DNA of 64,000 nt, taken from contig JADGIG010000007.1 in the NCBI GenBank assembly GCA_018985235.1, forward strand, positions 1-64,000. Direction: 5' to 3'. This DNA is from Sanchytrium tribonematis. Taxonomy: Eukaryota > Sanchytriomycota > Sanchytriomycetes > Sanchytriales > Sanchytriaceae. Position numbers and translations under genes: made by a program. Of this stretch, positions 48,905 to 57,398 are shown one piece after another (position 1 is the first letter of the stretch; every line of letters begins with the position of its first letter). Under the pieces are notes generated by a model. It searched no databases. It was not told the origin of the DNA and saw nothing but the letters and a program-made list of their open reading frames with translations.

Positions 48905-49844
48905 ATGGCAACTTCGCAAACAATCGAAGTAATTGAAGTCGCATTTTCCGGAGGCCAAGGCAGAGATGGAGTCGAGTTTGGACCAGAGACACTTATTAAT
49001 CATGGTTTGTTAAATCAACTAAAAGGTCTTGGTTACAACGTTCAACACAATAAGTCTTTTAAAAATATTCCTAAACCCGAAAACGATCCAATTGTTGCTG
49101 GCTGTAAAAATTCAAAGTATGTATCCGCTGCAAACAAGAGTCTTTTCTCTGCTGTTAAACAAGCTTGTGAAGTTCATAAAACTACACTTGTAATCGGCGG
49201 AGACCATTCACTTGCTATAGGCTCAATTGCAGGCTCCGCAGCAGTTTATCCTGATATCTGTGTTATTTGGGTTGATGCACATGCTGATATTAATACTCCA
49301 GATACCAGTGGTAGTGGGAATCTACATGGGTGTCCATTGTCCTTCTTATTAAAGCTGCCATCTACGGAAAAAGTACCAGAATTGAGTTGGGTCCCAAAAT
49401 GTTTATCTCCAGACCGACTGGTGTATATTGGACTCAGAGATGTAGATGAAGGCGAAAGAAAAATTTTAAAAGAGCACAAAATCAAGGCTTTTAGCATGCA
49501 TGATGTTGACAAATATGGCATAGGAAGAGTTGTTGAAATGGCATTGGACCACGTCAATCCGAAAAGGGATCTTCCTATTCATATGTCGTATGATGTGGAT
49601 GCTTTAGACCCTACAGTAGCGCCAGCAACTGGTATATCTAATTTATTTAGGAACACCTGTAAGAGGTGGTTTGACTTTCCGCGAGGGTCACTATATAGCA
49701 GAGGCTATAGCAGAAACCGGGAAATTAGTTGTAATGGACATCATGGAAGTCAATCCAATTTTGGCAATTCAAAAAACCGACGAACCTACCGCGACTGTAG
49801 CTTGTTCTTTAATTCGAGCGGCATTTGGTGAAACGTTGCTTTGA
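48905..49844 (+). CDS. CAR1: Arginase (two exons)
   Basis: Exons are 48905..49631 and 49651..49844, giving 306 residues. The binuclear manganese site is complete: IGGDHSLAIG, WVDAHADINTPDTSGSGNLHG, and SYDVDALDPTVAPATG. After splicing TPVRGGLTFREGHYIAEAIAETGKLVVMDIMEVNP follows, as in ureohydrolases. The enzyme makes ornithine and urea from arginine. Without the intron the frame ends in unrelated sequence, so the splice is secure. The length matches family members (about 300-330). The gene ends 9 bp before the stop of the next, convergent gene. Confidence 0.97.
49632..49650 (+). other. 19-nt intron in the arginase gene
   Basis: Reads GTATATCTAATTTATTTAG, phase 1, within the Gly codon of PATG|TPVRGG. 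It has A six bases from the 3' end. Confidence 0.96.
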
Positions 49845-49853
49845 TTCATAAAT

Positions 49854-50258
49854 CTATAAAATATGAGTAACTTGGGGCTTTTTCTTCTTAAAAATTGTAA
49901 ATCTAAATAGCGATAGCATAATTGTCACGATGGACGCAACGAAGTGGATGCATACAAATGCCAAATAATACTTATTCAACCAAAATTTAAGCTCTGCGTT
50001 TGTTGTAAAGTTCTCAATAAATTCTTGATATGTTATAGTCATGTACAATTCGTATCCAATAGACAACAATCCCGCGGCCAAGTACACATATTGAAAGGCT
50101 TTTTTCCCTTCAAATATAATTGCTATAGCAAATATTGTCAATAGCAGCATCCAACTCAAAGCTGTAAAGAAAAAGGTCTGATAAATGAATAGGCTGCTCC
50201 CTATTTGAAAAAAATGCATCATGAAGAGAAGCATAGTATAAATTGCAGTTGTCGTCAT
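49854..50258 (-). CDS. Small four-helix membrane protein, unrecognised
   Basis: The 134-residue protein has about four hydrophobic helices (residues about 5-30, 32-50, 55-72, 97-118) and a basic cytosolic end (FKKKKPQVTHIL). The helices contain many Phe, Ile and Leu. One polar loop between helices 3 and 4 carries an N-x-T site (ENFTTN). The pattern could be a MARVEL-like or tetraspan protein, but no diagnostic motif is visible. The frame and Met start are clean. It converges on arginase. Confidence 0.55.
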   Translation of the reverse strand: MTTTAIYTMLLFMMHFFQIGSSLFIYQTFFFTALSWMLLLTIFAIAIIFEGKKAFQYVYLAAGLLSIGYELYMTITYQEFIENFTTNAELKFWLNKYYLAFVCIHFVASIVTIMLSLFRFTIFKKKKPQVTHIL

Positions 50259-50369
50259 CTAATCACGATGGGTAGTCTGTGATCTTTTGATCTTAGGCAA
50301 ATATTTGCTGCCAATCACATCAACAAACAGAACCTTGGATGATTGCACAAATGTTTTTTGCAACAAACT

Positions 50370-51755
50370 ATGGAATTTTCCAATACTTCCATTTATGTAG
50401 ATGAAGACTCAATTGATTTCATGCATTTAAATGGATGGCGTTTCACTAACTGCATATTTCATGACATTCAGTTTGAAAATTCCGGACTTAATCGAATGAA
50501 TGATGCTATTGTTAGTGTCACTAACCGAACAAGATCAAATGTACTTGAGTTGCGTACAAATGATGAGGTTGACATATATACAGGAGAACCAGAGGATGGA
50601 GGATTTTACGTCAAAGATTTGGCTTTCGTAAAAATTTGTCACACTATATACCTAGTTCCCAGAAATCAATGGAGATCCAAATTAAAGCATTTCGCAAGAA
50701 ATAATCTATTTTTGTTTGATTTTACCGAAAAATTTCCATTTACCTTAGATTATTCACCGTCAGAGCCCGGAAATACTGCATTAATTTTAATGAGAAGAGA
50801 ATTTGATGGTCTGCCTTTTTTACTGGAGCCCCTATCTTTATTAAGTTGTATCTTTAAAAATCTGAGAGTGGGAAGATACAACGTTACGCGGCAATTACAA
50901 AATAATGAACAAGCTACATTACAAGGCATCAATAATGATATTATTTGGGAAATATTAGAGGAGTTGTTGGAAAATGACACGACGTCATTACTAAATTATC
51001 CCTCTAAGGTCCAGTCGCAGTTGACCAAGTTGCGGAAGTGGATTATTGATAACGCGCAAATAGTAGGTGCAGATATTAAAGTTCCTAAAATATTAGCCAA
51101 GGTTTCCATATCTCAGCTTAAGAAATTTTCTCTGTATTTATATGGAAAGAACCACTTCAATACATTGTATCCTATGTCTAGCTTAGTTTTACTAATAATT
51201 GAAAGTTTCGAATATATACTGGAGGAAGAAGTATCAAATGAGAAATCTTTATTACAAATATTCAACACTGAACCCTCAAAACTGATTGATTTTTCCATGA
51301 ATAATACAAAATTGAGAAATTTGGCTTCTCACTTATTGTGTTTACCTCTTCCGGGTTGTGATTACAATACAAAAGTTTTATTGGAGACGGAGCATGAGCT
51401 CAAAATTAATCTAGATTTTAATCAAAGGTCCAATTTTTTAGTATCACAGTGGTATTCATTGCTCTGCCAATACCAGTGTATTAACGACATTACTTCCGAA
51501 AGCACTTATATTTGGGAACGAATTCAAAAATATCTATGTAAATCTTTCGTTTCACCAAATTCAATAAGAGATATAGCACACAATTTTGCATCTTATTTGT
51601 CGACACCTCAAGTGGCATTGCCTAAAAAATTTGACAAAGTGATATTTGTTTTTGAGAACGGAATGAGTATCGATGAAGCCCACTCCTTAAAGGAAATTTC
51701 GAAAAAATACAGTTTGTCTGAACAACTTATATGCATTACTGACCAGATACTATAG
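50370..51755 (+). CDS. Unrecognised protein, 461 residues
   Basis: I do not recognise this family. The first ATG is at 50370 (MEFSNTSIYVDEDS); the open frame extends to a TTG. The first 150 residues look like mixed beta strands (GWRFTNCIFHDIQFENS, DLAFVKICHTIYLVPR, LALILMRREF-type). The rest is mainly helical. No transmembrane segment or catalytic motif stands out. It is the first of three plus-strand genes before the sterol acyltransferase, with a 58 bp gap to the next. Confidence 0.65.
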   Translation: MEFSNTSIYVDEDSIDFMHLNGWRFTNCIFHDIQFENSGLNRMNDAIVSVTNRTRSNVLELRTNDEVDIYTGEPEDGGFYVKDLAFVKICHTIYLVPRNQWRSKLKHFARNNLFLFDFTEKFPFTLDYSPSEPGNTALILMRREFDGLPFLLEPLSLLSCIFKNLRVGRYNVTRQLQNNEQATLQGINNDIIWEILEELLENDTTSLLNYPSKVQSQLTKLRKWIIDNAQIVGADIKVPKILAKVSISQLKKFSLYLYGKNHFNTLYPMSSLVLLIIESFEYILEEEVSNEKSLLQIFNTEPSKLIDFSMNNTKLRNLASHLLCLPLPGCDYNTKVLLETEHELKINLDFNQRSNFLVSQWYSLLCQYQCINDITSESTYIWERIQKYLCKSFVSPNSIRDIAHNFASYLSTPQVALPKKFDKVIFVFENGMSIDEAHSLKEISKKYSLSEQLICITDQIL

Positions 51756-51813
51756 TCTAAAAATAATTTACTCTATAATTAAAACTTCAATAAAAATCAT
51801 TATCAAACAAGGG

Positions 51814-52251
51814 ATGAGATTTCCATCTGTACAATTATTAGCTAAAAAATACAACATAGATTTAAGCAAGGTCAAAGCAAGCGGATTCAAAAATTCTTTG
51901 AATAAGGGAGATATATTATCATACATAGATCAAAATAATCTTTTACCAACTTTTAAATTGACAAATGACCATTCCGAATACTATCGTATATCACGAAATA
52001 GACGAGTAAGCCCATTAGAAATTAATTCTTTTGAAAAATCGACAAATTCCAAGGTCAAGATTAGATATAACAATTATTCGTTTGCGGATATTCCGTTGCA
52101 ATTACAAAAACAAAATTGGTTTTCAATTTTAACAAGCCCCAAAAATCCAAAATATGAGCAGCCTAGCTCAGTTGAAACAATTTTGATGATTGACAGCCAA
52201 TATAAGAATGTAGCAGAAGAGGTTTTTGTAGAACACAAAATAAAAAATTAA
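51814..52251 (+). CDS. Stand-alone E3-binding (PSBD) domain protein
   Basis: The 145-residue protein starts directly with a peripheral subunit-binding domain: FPSVQLLAKKYNIDLSKVKASGFKNSLNKGDILSYI (residues 3-37). This matches the domain of 2-oxo acid dehydrogenase E2 and E3BP chains (P-x-V-x-x-L-A.., GI-D-L-x-K-V-x-G-x-G). No lipoyl domain precedes it and no acyltransferase domain follows. The remaining 105 residues are Asn/Lys-rich, with an aromatic FSILTSPKNP segment. It may be a reduced protein-X-like adaptor for dihydrolipoamide dehydrogenase. No clear mitochondrial presequence is seen. It lies 11 bp upstream of the next gene. Confidence 0.7.
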   Translation: MRFPSVQLLAKKYNIDLSKVKASGFKNSLNKGDILSYIDQNNLLPTFKLTNDHSEYYRISRNRRVSPLEINSFEKSTNSKVKIRYNNYSFADIPLQLQKQNWFSILTSPKNPKYEQPSSVETILMIDSQYKNVAEEVFVEHKIKN

Positions 52252-52262
52252 GAAACCCTGAT

Positions 52263-53624
52263 ATGAAACTTGATTCTAAATCTAGCAAAATTTTTAGCAG
52301 GAGATATTTATTACGCCCTACTCAACTTGATTTAAGAATACTGGCACAGCAACCTAACTCATTGTGGGGCTTCTATGTACTATTTTGGTTTTCTGGAGTT
52401 CTATTAATTTGTTTGACAATGTATAGTAATTTAAAGCTAGAGAAATCTATAATAGGATCTTACTTATTTAAATTAAGCTTGAGCAATTTTCCAGAGGTAG
52501 TTTTATTCGATTTGGTGATGGTTTTAAGTACCAGTTTTTGTTTTTTCTTACAAAAACTAATTGCTACTCAAACAATAAGCACAAAAGGGGGATCCTTTTT
52601 GCAAAGGGTTTTTGAAATTTCTTTTATTGGTTGTTTTAATTATTATATATATAAACAAAATTGGAATTGGGCAAGTTCTGGCGCAACTTGCGTACATTCT
52701 ATAAGTATTTTGTTTAAGATGCACTCCTACAACATTGTGAACATTAGACTCATGGAGCAATACAACTTAAAAAAAAAGTTGATACAGGCGGAAAAAAAGG
52801 AAGATGCTAATGTAGCAGAGCAAATTGCCGAGATAGACAAAATACTTACAATAGAAGTTCCACACGACCTGGAATTTAATGGGTTTGATGCTTCACCAAT
52901 TAGTGAAGAATCAGTGAAATTTAGGATATGTTATCCTGAAAATGTGAATATCTCAAATTTTGTAGACTATTTGATAGTTCCCACACTGTCATATGATATC
53001 GCGTATCCCAGAATGAAATATGTACGTCCTTTATACATTTTCGAAAAGGTGGTAGAGTTTATAGGCACGTGCTTCTGTTTATACGTAATTCTAGAGAACT
53101 ACACAATCCCACCATTTTCGGAATCACACAGGTCATTTGTTGATCTGCTACTAGTTTTATGTACGCCTTTCATGGCTTGCATGCTTCTCACATTCAATAT
53201 TATCTTTGAAGTAATTTGTAATGTATGTGCTGAGGTCACAAAATTTGCAGATCGCGGTAATTTTTACAGCGACTGGTGGAATAGTGTTAACTATTTAGAG
53301 TTTAGTAGAAAATGGAACAAACCCGTCCATAATTTTTTATTTCGACATGTGTACCTCGAATGTTTACAAGTGATGGGATTTTCAAAAGGTCTCTCAAGAT
53401 TTATAACTTTTTTTATTTCTGCACTATTTCATGAGCTAGTTTTTGTTGTACTTTTTAAAGAAATCAAATGGTACATGTTTGTAATTCAAATGCTCCAAAT
53501 TCCATTAATAGCTTTTCAAGAACTCCCTCCGATTAAAAAATTTCCAGTCGCTGGTAACGTTCTATTTTGGTTTGGGATGTACTGTGGACTACCTTTATTA
53601 TGTGTTGCATATAACAAACTTTAA
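52263..53624 (+). CDS. Sterol O-acyltransferase (ARE/SOAT-like MBOAT)
   Basis: The 453-residue polytopic enzyme has the SOAT/DGAT1 motifs FYSDWWN near residue 337 and SALFHELVF with the catalytic His near residue 394. RFRICYPEN-type and MKYVRPLYIFEKVVEFIG segments also match this family. It esterifies sterol (or diacylglycerol) with acyl-CoA in the ER. The spread of motifs favours SOAT over DGAT1, but that is not settled. The N-terminal regulatory part is short compared with yeast Are2 (642 residues). The upstream gene ends 11 bp before. Confidence 0.88.
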   Translation: MKLDSKSSKIFSRRYLLRPTQLDLRILAQQPNSLWGFYVLFWFSGVLLICLTMYSNLKLEKSIIGSYLFKLSLSNFPEVVLFDLVMVLSTSFCFFLQKLIATQTISTKGGSFLQRVFEISFIGCFNYYIYKQNWNWASSGATCVHSISILFKMHSYNIVNIRLMEQYNLKKKLIQAEKKEDANVAEQIAEIDKILTIEVPHDLEFNGFDASPISEESVKFRICYPENVNISNFVDYLIVPTLSYDIAYPRMKYVRPLYIFEKVVEFIGTCFCLYVILENYTIPPFSESHRSFVDLLLVLCTPFMACMLLTFNIIFEVICNVCAEVTKFADRGNFYSDWWNSVNYLEFSRKWNKPVHNFLFRHVYLECLQVMGFSKGLSRFITFFISALFHELVFVVLFKEIKWYMFVIQMLQIPLIAFQELPPIKKFPVAGNVLFWFGMYCGLPLLCVAYNKL

Positions 53625-53633
53625 ACATAAAAT

Positions 53634-54191
53634 TTACTTTAAAATCAGTAAATGTCTTTTCTCTGTGTCCAGTTGCCTCTGAATATTCATTGCCTCAAAG
53701 ACAAATAGACGAAATTCTTCAATATCCAGTTCTTTGTTTCCACTGACATCAAATTCCTGATAAATTCTTTTCACTGCCTCATTTGAGAACCCGAACAAGT
53801 ACCCTAAAGTAATAAATTCTTGTCGCGATACAGATTTACCTCCGTCCTCGTCAAGTAACTCAAAGCAGGTCCTCCAATGGCGGTAAAGGAATGCCTGAGC
53901 TTCGCTGTGTTGGGTGGCAACCATTATACATACAAGAACATAAAACTCATTGAATTCAACCATGCCAGATTTGTCCAAATCAAAAATGTCAAATATATGA
54001 CTTGCTTGATCAGGACTAAGGTCAGTACATTCCAGTAGGAAGCTGCAGAATTGAATATCGTCTAACCCATCTTTATTGTTAAAATCTAATAAGTTGAAAA
54101 TATCAAGTACTGCACAAGCATTTTCAGCGCTTAGAACACAAAAAGATGGAATTATTTTCATTCTTTGTAGAAAAGTAGAAGTTATTTTCAT
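53634..54191 (-). CDS. Four EF-hand calcium-binding protein
   Basis: The 185-residue protein has four EF-hand-like units. Loops are DFNNKDGLDDIQ, DLDKSGMVEFNE, DEDGGKSVSRQE and DVSGNKELDIEE; the second and fourth look competent for calcium. The overall layout resembles calcineurin-B/EFCAB-type proteins, without a myristoylation signal. An ATG at 54236 lies inside the RAC1 3' end, so the ATG at 54191 (or 54161) is preferred. A calcium-sensor role is inferred; the partner is unknown. Confidence 0.72.
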   Translation of the reverse strand: MKITSTFLQRMKIIPSFCVLSAENACAVLDIFNLLDFNNKDGLDDIQFCSFLLECTDLSPDQASHIFDIFDLDKSGMVEFNEFYVLVCIMVATQHSEAQAFLYRHWRTCFELLDEDGGKSVSRQEFITLGYLFGFSNEAVKRIYQEFDVSGNKELDIEEFRLFVFEAMNIQRQLDTEKRHLLILK

Positions 54192-54220
54192 TGAAGTTGG
54201 TGTTTTAAAGTGCCAATTTA

Positions 54221-54818
54221 TTACAAAATAATGCATTTTTTCTGGGCCTTCGCTTTTTGTGGAGGAGCAAGAACAGCACGGATAGCTAAATTAATAACAA
54301 GTACCTTCATCAAAGACGTTTTTTAATCCTTTTTGGGTAAGAGCAGAGCACTCCAAATATTTAACACTTCCTATTTCTTTTGCCATTTGAAGCCCTTGTG
54401 GGTATGTAATTGGAGACATTCTTTTCTCTCTCAACTTTTCAATTGTCTCTCTATCTTCTCTCAAATCCAGCTTAGTTCCTACTAGAATAATAGGGACTCC
54501 AGGTGCATGATGAGATATTTCAGGATACCATTTGGTTCGAACATTTTCAAATGATGGGGGACTGACCAGTGAAAAACATATCAAAAACACATCTGTTTGA
54601 GGATAAGACAATGGCCGTAGACGATCATAATCTTCCTGACCAGCAGTATCCCATAATCCCAAATTAATCGGTTTTCCGTCAACCATCACATTAGCTGAGT
54701 AGTTATCAAAAACCGTAGGAATATACTCTCCTGGAAACGCATTTGTAGTATATGAAATTAATAAGCAGGTCTTTCCAACAGCTCCATCTCCAACAACAAC
54801 ACATTTTATAGCTTGCAT
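54221..54818 (-). CDS. RAC1: RAC1-type Rho GTPase (two exons)
   Basis: Exons are 54818..54305 and 54285..54221, giving 192 residues, exactly the size of animal Rac1. All G motifs are present: [10 protein letters not shown], switch [30 protein letters not shown], and GTKLDLRED. The Rho insert [19 protein letters not shown] and [11 protein letters not shown] also match. The spliced tail [21 protein letters not shown] ends in CAAX box CIIL (geranylgeranyl type). It is a membrane-bound switch for actin and PAK. The truncated copy at 28656 shares this coding sequence. Confidence 0.98.
54286..54304 (-). other. 19-nt intron in RAC1
   Basis: Reads GTACTTGTTATTAATTTAG, phase 1, with A six bases from the 3' end. 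Identical to the intron of the truncated Rac copy. Confidence 0.96.
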
Positions 54819-54960
54819 TTTATGAAGACTGGTGTTTCAGATTATTTTGGAGAAATTTTCTACTCTCTATATGATAAAAAATGTTCTCTTTTTGGCTGAT
54901 TAATAAGAATTTGAATTATTTAAATTCGATCATAATCTTTTTTTTGAAATTCTTTTGTCC

Positions 54961-55972
54961 ATGTTTCGCCCTGATGAGATTCTTAATCAATTTTTATCCA
55001 ATACAGGTCAGATAACTAGCGACTGGGTCCTTCCAAGCTTTGGAGCTATTCCTAAAAAGACTCTACATACTCCTGATGATATAAATAAATGGAGCAAGAG
55101 TAAAGGCCTTGGCTTATTATTGACAACCTTATTACAATTTACTGATTCTGTTGAAGGTGTGACTGAAATACCTGCTAAATTATCGGAAGAAACTAAAATT
55201 ATTCTTGACTTCTTCCACAAGATTAATTTGATGACTTTAAAATTGGGAAATCAAGTAGAATCAAGCGACGACATCAGATTTGGGAATCCAAAGGTGATGG
55301 ATCTTTACAAATGGATTTATGACAACACTCCGGTACATTTAAACAGTTTATCTACTGTTAAAACAGCATTAAAAGAGGAACTATTTTATTATTTCAATAA
55401 TTCATTTGGTTCATCTCGATTAGACTTTGGAAGTGGTCATGAACTTTCTTTTTTGGCATTTATGACTATTATTTATAAATCAAACGAAAACGCAGACTTT
55501 TCACGCGAGCTTGTTCTTGTGATTTACTCGCAATACATCACTCTGATCCGCGGCATCATTAAAATATTTCATTTAGAGCCTGCAGGTACTACTATCTTAA
55601 TTAGGGAGTCATGGAGTGTGGGGAGTTGATGATTATTACTTATTACCATACTTATTAGGTGCCTCACAATTATGCAACTCAAGGCTAAAGCCATCGGATA
55701 TCCACAATCCCGAAATTTTATCACATTTTCAAACTAAAGATACAAAATTATATTTATATTTCGATGCTATAAGATATATAAAGAGTAACAAAACTGGACC
55801 ATTTTTCGAGCATTCGCCCATGCTCAATGATATTTCAAATTCAAAAAATTGGGTCAAGGTAAGACAGGGAATGTTGCGCTGGTATATCATGGAATGCTGC
55901 ACTAAATTTGTAGTTGTACAACACTTCTTCATGGGTCAAATTTTTACTCTCGAAGAATATGTGCGAAAGTAA
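54961..55972 (+). CDS. PTPA: PTPA/Rrd, PP2A phosphatase activator (two exons)
   Basis: Exons are 54961..55585 and 55605..55972, giving 330 residues. PTPA motifs include [66 protein letters not shown] (joined by splicing), and GPFFEHSPMLNDIS. The protein is a peptidyl-prolyl isomerase-like chaperone that activates protein phosphatase 2A and loads its metals. The longer frame starts at a TTG two codons upstream; the ATG at 54961 (MFRPDEIL) is used. Confidence 0.95.
55586..55604 (+). other. 19-nt intron in PTPA
   Basis: Reads GTACTACTATCTTAATTAG, phase 1, within the Gly codon of [10 protein letters not shown]. It has A six bases from the 3' end. Confidence 0.95.
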
Positions 55973-56024
55973 ATTGGTTTTGTACTTTTTGTGATGTGAA
56001 CTTTTTAAGGAGTAAACACAAAAT

Positions 56025-56591
56025 ATGTCGGATATTGAATCAAATGAAAACGATTTTGAACTAATGCAAAAAGAAGCGAAATACATCCCACCGATTTTAA
56101 AAACAGACGTAATTGAAGGTATTGGCAAAATTCAAAACATCATCGGAAACCTATTTACTATCATTGGTGAATTGAATGAAAGCATCTACGAGGATGCAGT
56201 GATAGTGAATGCTGAAAAGCAAGTAATTGGCCATATAGTAGATATTTTTGGTTCATATGATGGTGCTTGCAATTATTGCTGTGCAAGGGCTTCTAACTGC
56301 GAAAATATAGTGTGGGATTCATTGATCGATTCAATTAAATGTAATAAAGAGGTATTACTCTATGCGGTCCAGTCTCTGTCAATTAAACTAGATAAATTAG
56401 AGATAAAAGAGAAACAAATTGAGGATGAAGGCTTCTTTCAAAATATAAGCGAAGATAGTGAAGAAGAATCAATTCATTCTGATGTGCAATCCACGTTTCA
56501 TTTCGATAACCTCACAGCGCAAGACTATCAATCAATTTTAGACAATGTAAATAAGATGAGTGGTGTCGGATTAGATCAAAATCTTAGCTGA
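56025..56591 (+). CDS. NAF1/GAR1-fold protein, probable H/ACA snoRNP assembly factor
   Basis: The 188-residue protein has a central region GIGKIQNIIGNLFTIIGELNESIYEDAVIVNAEKQVIGHIVDIFGSYD. It fits the Gar1/Naf1 six-strand fold (G-x-I/V..., L-x-E/D-x-S/A, x-x-x-IG-x-V-x-D-x-FG). The expected P-x-Y-x-V strand after FG is poor, reading DGACNYCCARAS instead. An acidic Ser-rich stretch (SEDSEEESIHSD) follows. NAF1 assembles H/ACA pseudouridylation snoRNPs. It is much shorter than yeast Naf1 (492). GAR1 is less likely because the RGG tails are missing. The alternative is an unrelated protein. Confidence 0.55.
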   Translation: MSDIESNENDFELMQKEAKYIPPILKTDVIEGIGKIQNIIGNLFTIIGELNESIYEDAVIVNAEKQVIGHIVDIFGSYDGACNYCCARASNCENIVWDSLIDSIKCNKEVLLYAVQSLSIKLDKLEIKEKQIEDEGFFQNISEDSEEESIHSDVQSTFHFDNLTAQDYQSILDNVNKMSGVGLDQNLS

Positions 56592-56631
56592 TAGTATTTA
56601 TAGACACTCAATAATAAATTCAGTGCAATTG

Positions 56632-57360
56632 CTATAGCAGGTTGTTTTTATTTAAATTTAATTCATCTGTGTGGAAAGGTTTAAACGCGTAAGGTAAATT
56701 AATGGAATTGTATGCGAATTTCGGACCTTTGGTTGCCAAGAGTTCCTCAGCAGTCAAAGAATTCTCACTTAGTTGATTGGAATATAGCATAGGGTACACT
56801 TTAGATACCAAATCTACAAAGACTGCGATCATTTTGGCGTTACTTTTTCGATCGCCCTTTTTAATGAGCTTTTTGGTATCTTCCCATAATATTGGAAATT
56901 TCTCAGAGAAAAGAAATCGATGGCATTGTGCCAGTGGTGTTGGTAAAAATCTATCGACGTTAGGGTGTAAATTATTTAAGAAATCCTGAACGCTGAGACG
57001 ATAATAATAATAACAATCAATATTATCATAGGGTATGATACATTCTAATGGAAAAAGTTGGATTTTGTCGATATATTCTCGCATATAGGTCCATTTTAAA
57101 GTCAACTTTTTTTCCTTTACTGGAGACGATAACAAAGACTTGCGCCTAATCTCGAGATGGGTCAGATAGTATGTTCCAGGTTCTCCCAAGGTAAATGGTT
57201 GTGACTCATCTTGCCATTCAATTGTGAACTCGAACAATTCTGAACGGAGCAAAAAATGCTTACCTTCTTTTTGATGTTTTTTTGATATGATAGTACAATG
57301 ATCATCTGATTCGATCTGGATGGTGTATTTGGGAACTTTTGGTTTAATGTAGAAGTCCAT
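56632..57360 (-). CDS. Unrecognised protein, 242 residues
   Basis: I do not recognise this family. The start ATG is at 57360 (MDFYIKPKVPKYTIQIESD), only 38 bp from the divergent VID27 start. The N-terminal half looks beta-rich (YTIQIESDDHCTIISKKH, FEFTIEWQDESQPFTLGEPGTYYLTHLEIRR); the second half is mixed helical. No transmembrane segment, metal site or P-loop is visible. The frame is clean and its length stable. Confidence 0.6.
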   Translation of the reverse strand: MDFYIKPKVPKYTIQIESDDHCTIISKKHQKEGKHFLLRSELFEFTIEWQDESQPFTLGEPGTYYLTHLEIRRKSLLSSPVKEKKLTLKWTYMREYIDKIQLFPLECIIPYDNIDCYYYYRLSVQDFLNNLHPNVDRFLPTPLAQCHRFLFSEKFPILWEDTKKLIKKGDRKSNAKMIAVFVDLVSKVYPMLYSNQLSENSLTAEELLATKGPKFAYNSINLPYAFKPFHTDELNLNKNNLL

Positions 57361-57398
57361 CAAATTTAATATATAGCAGTAATTTCAAGGAGTTGCAA

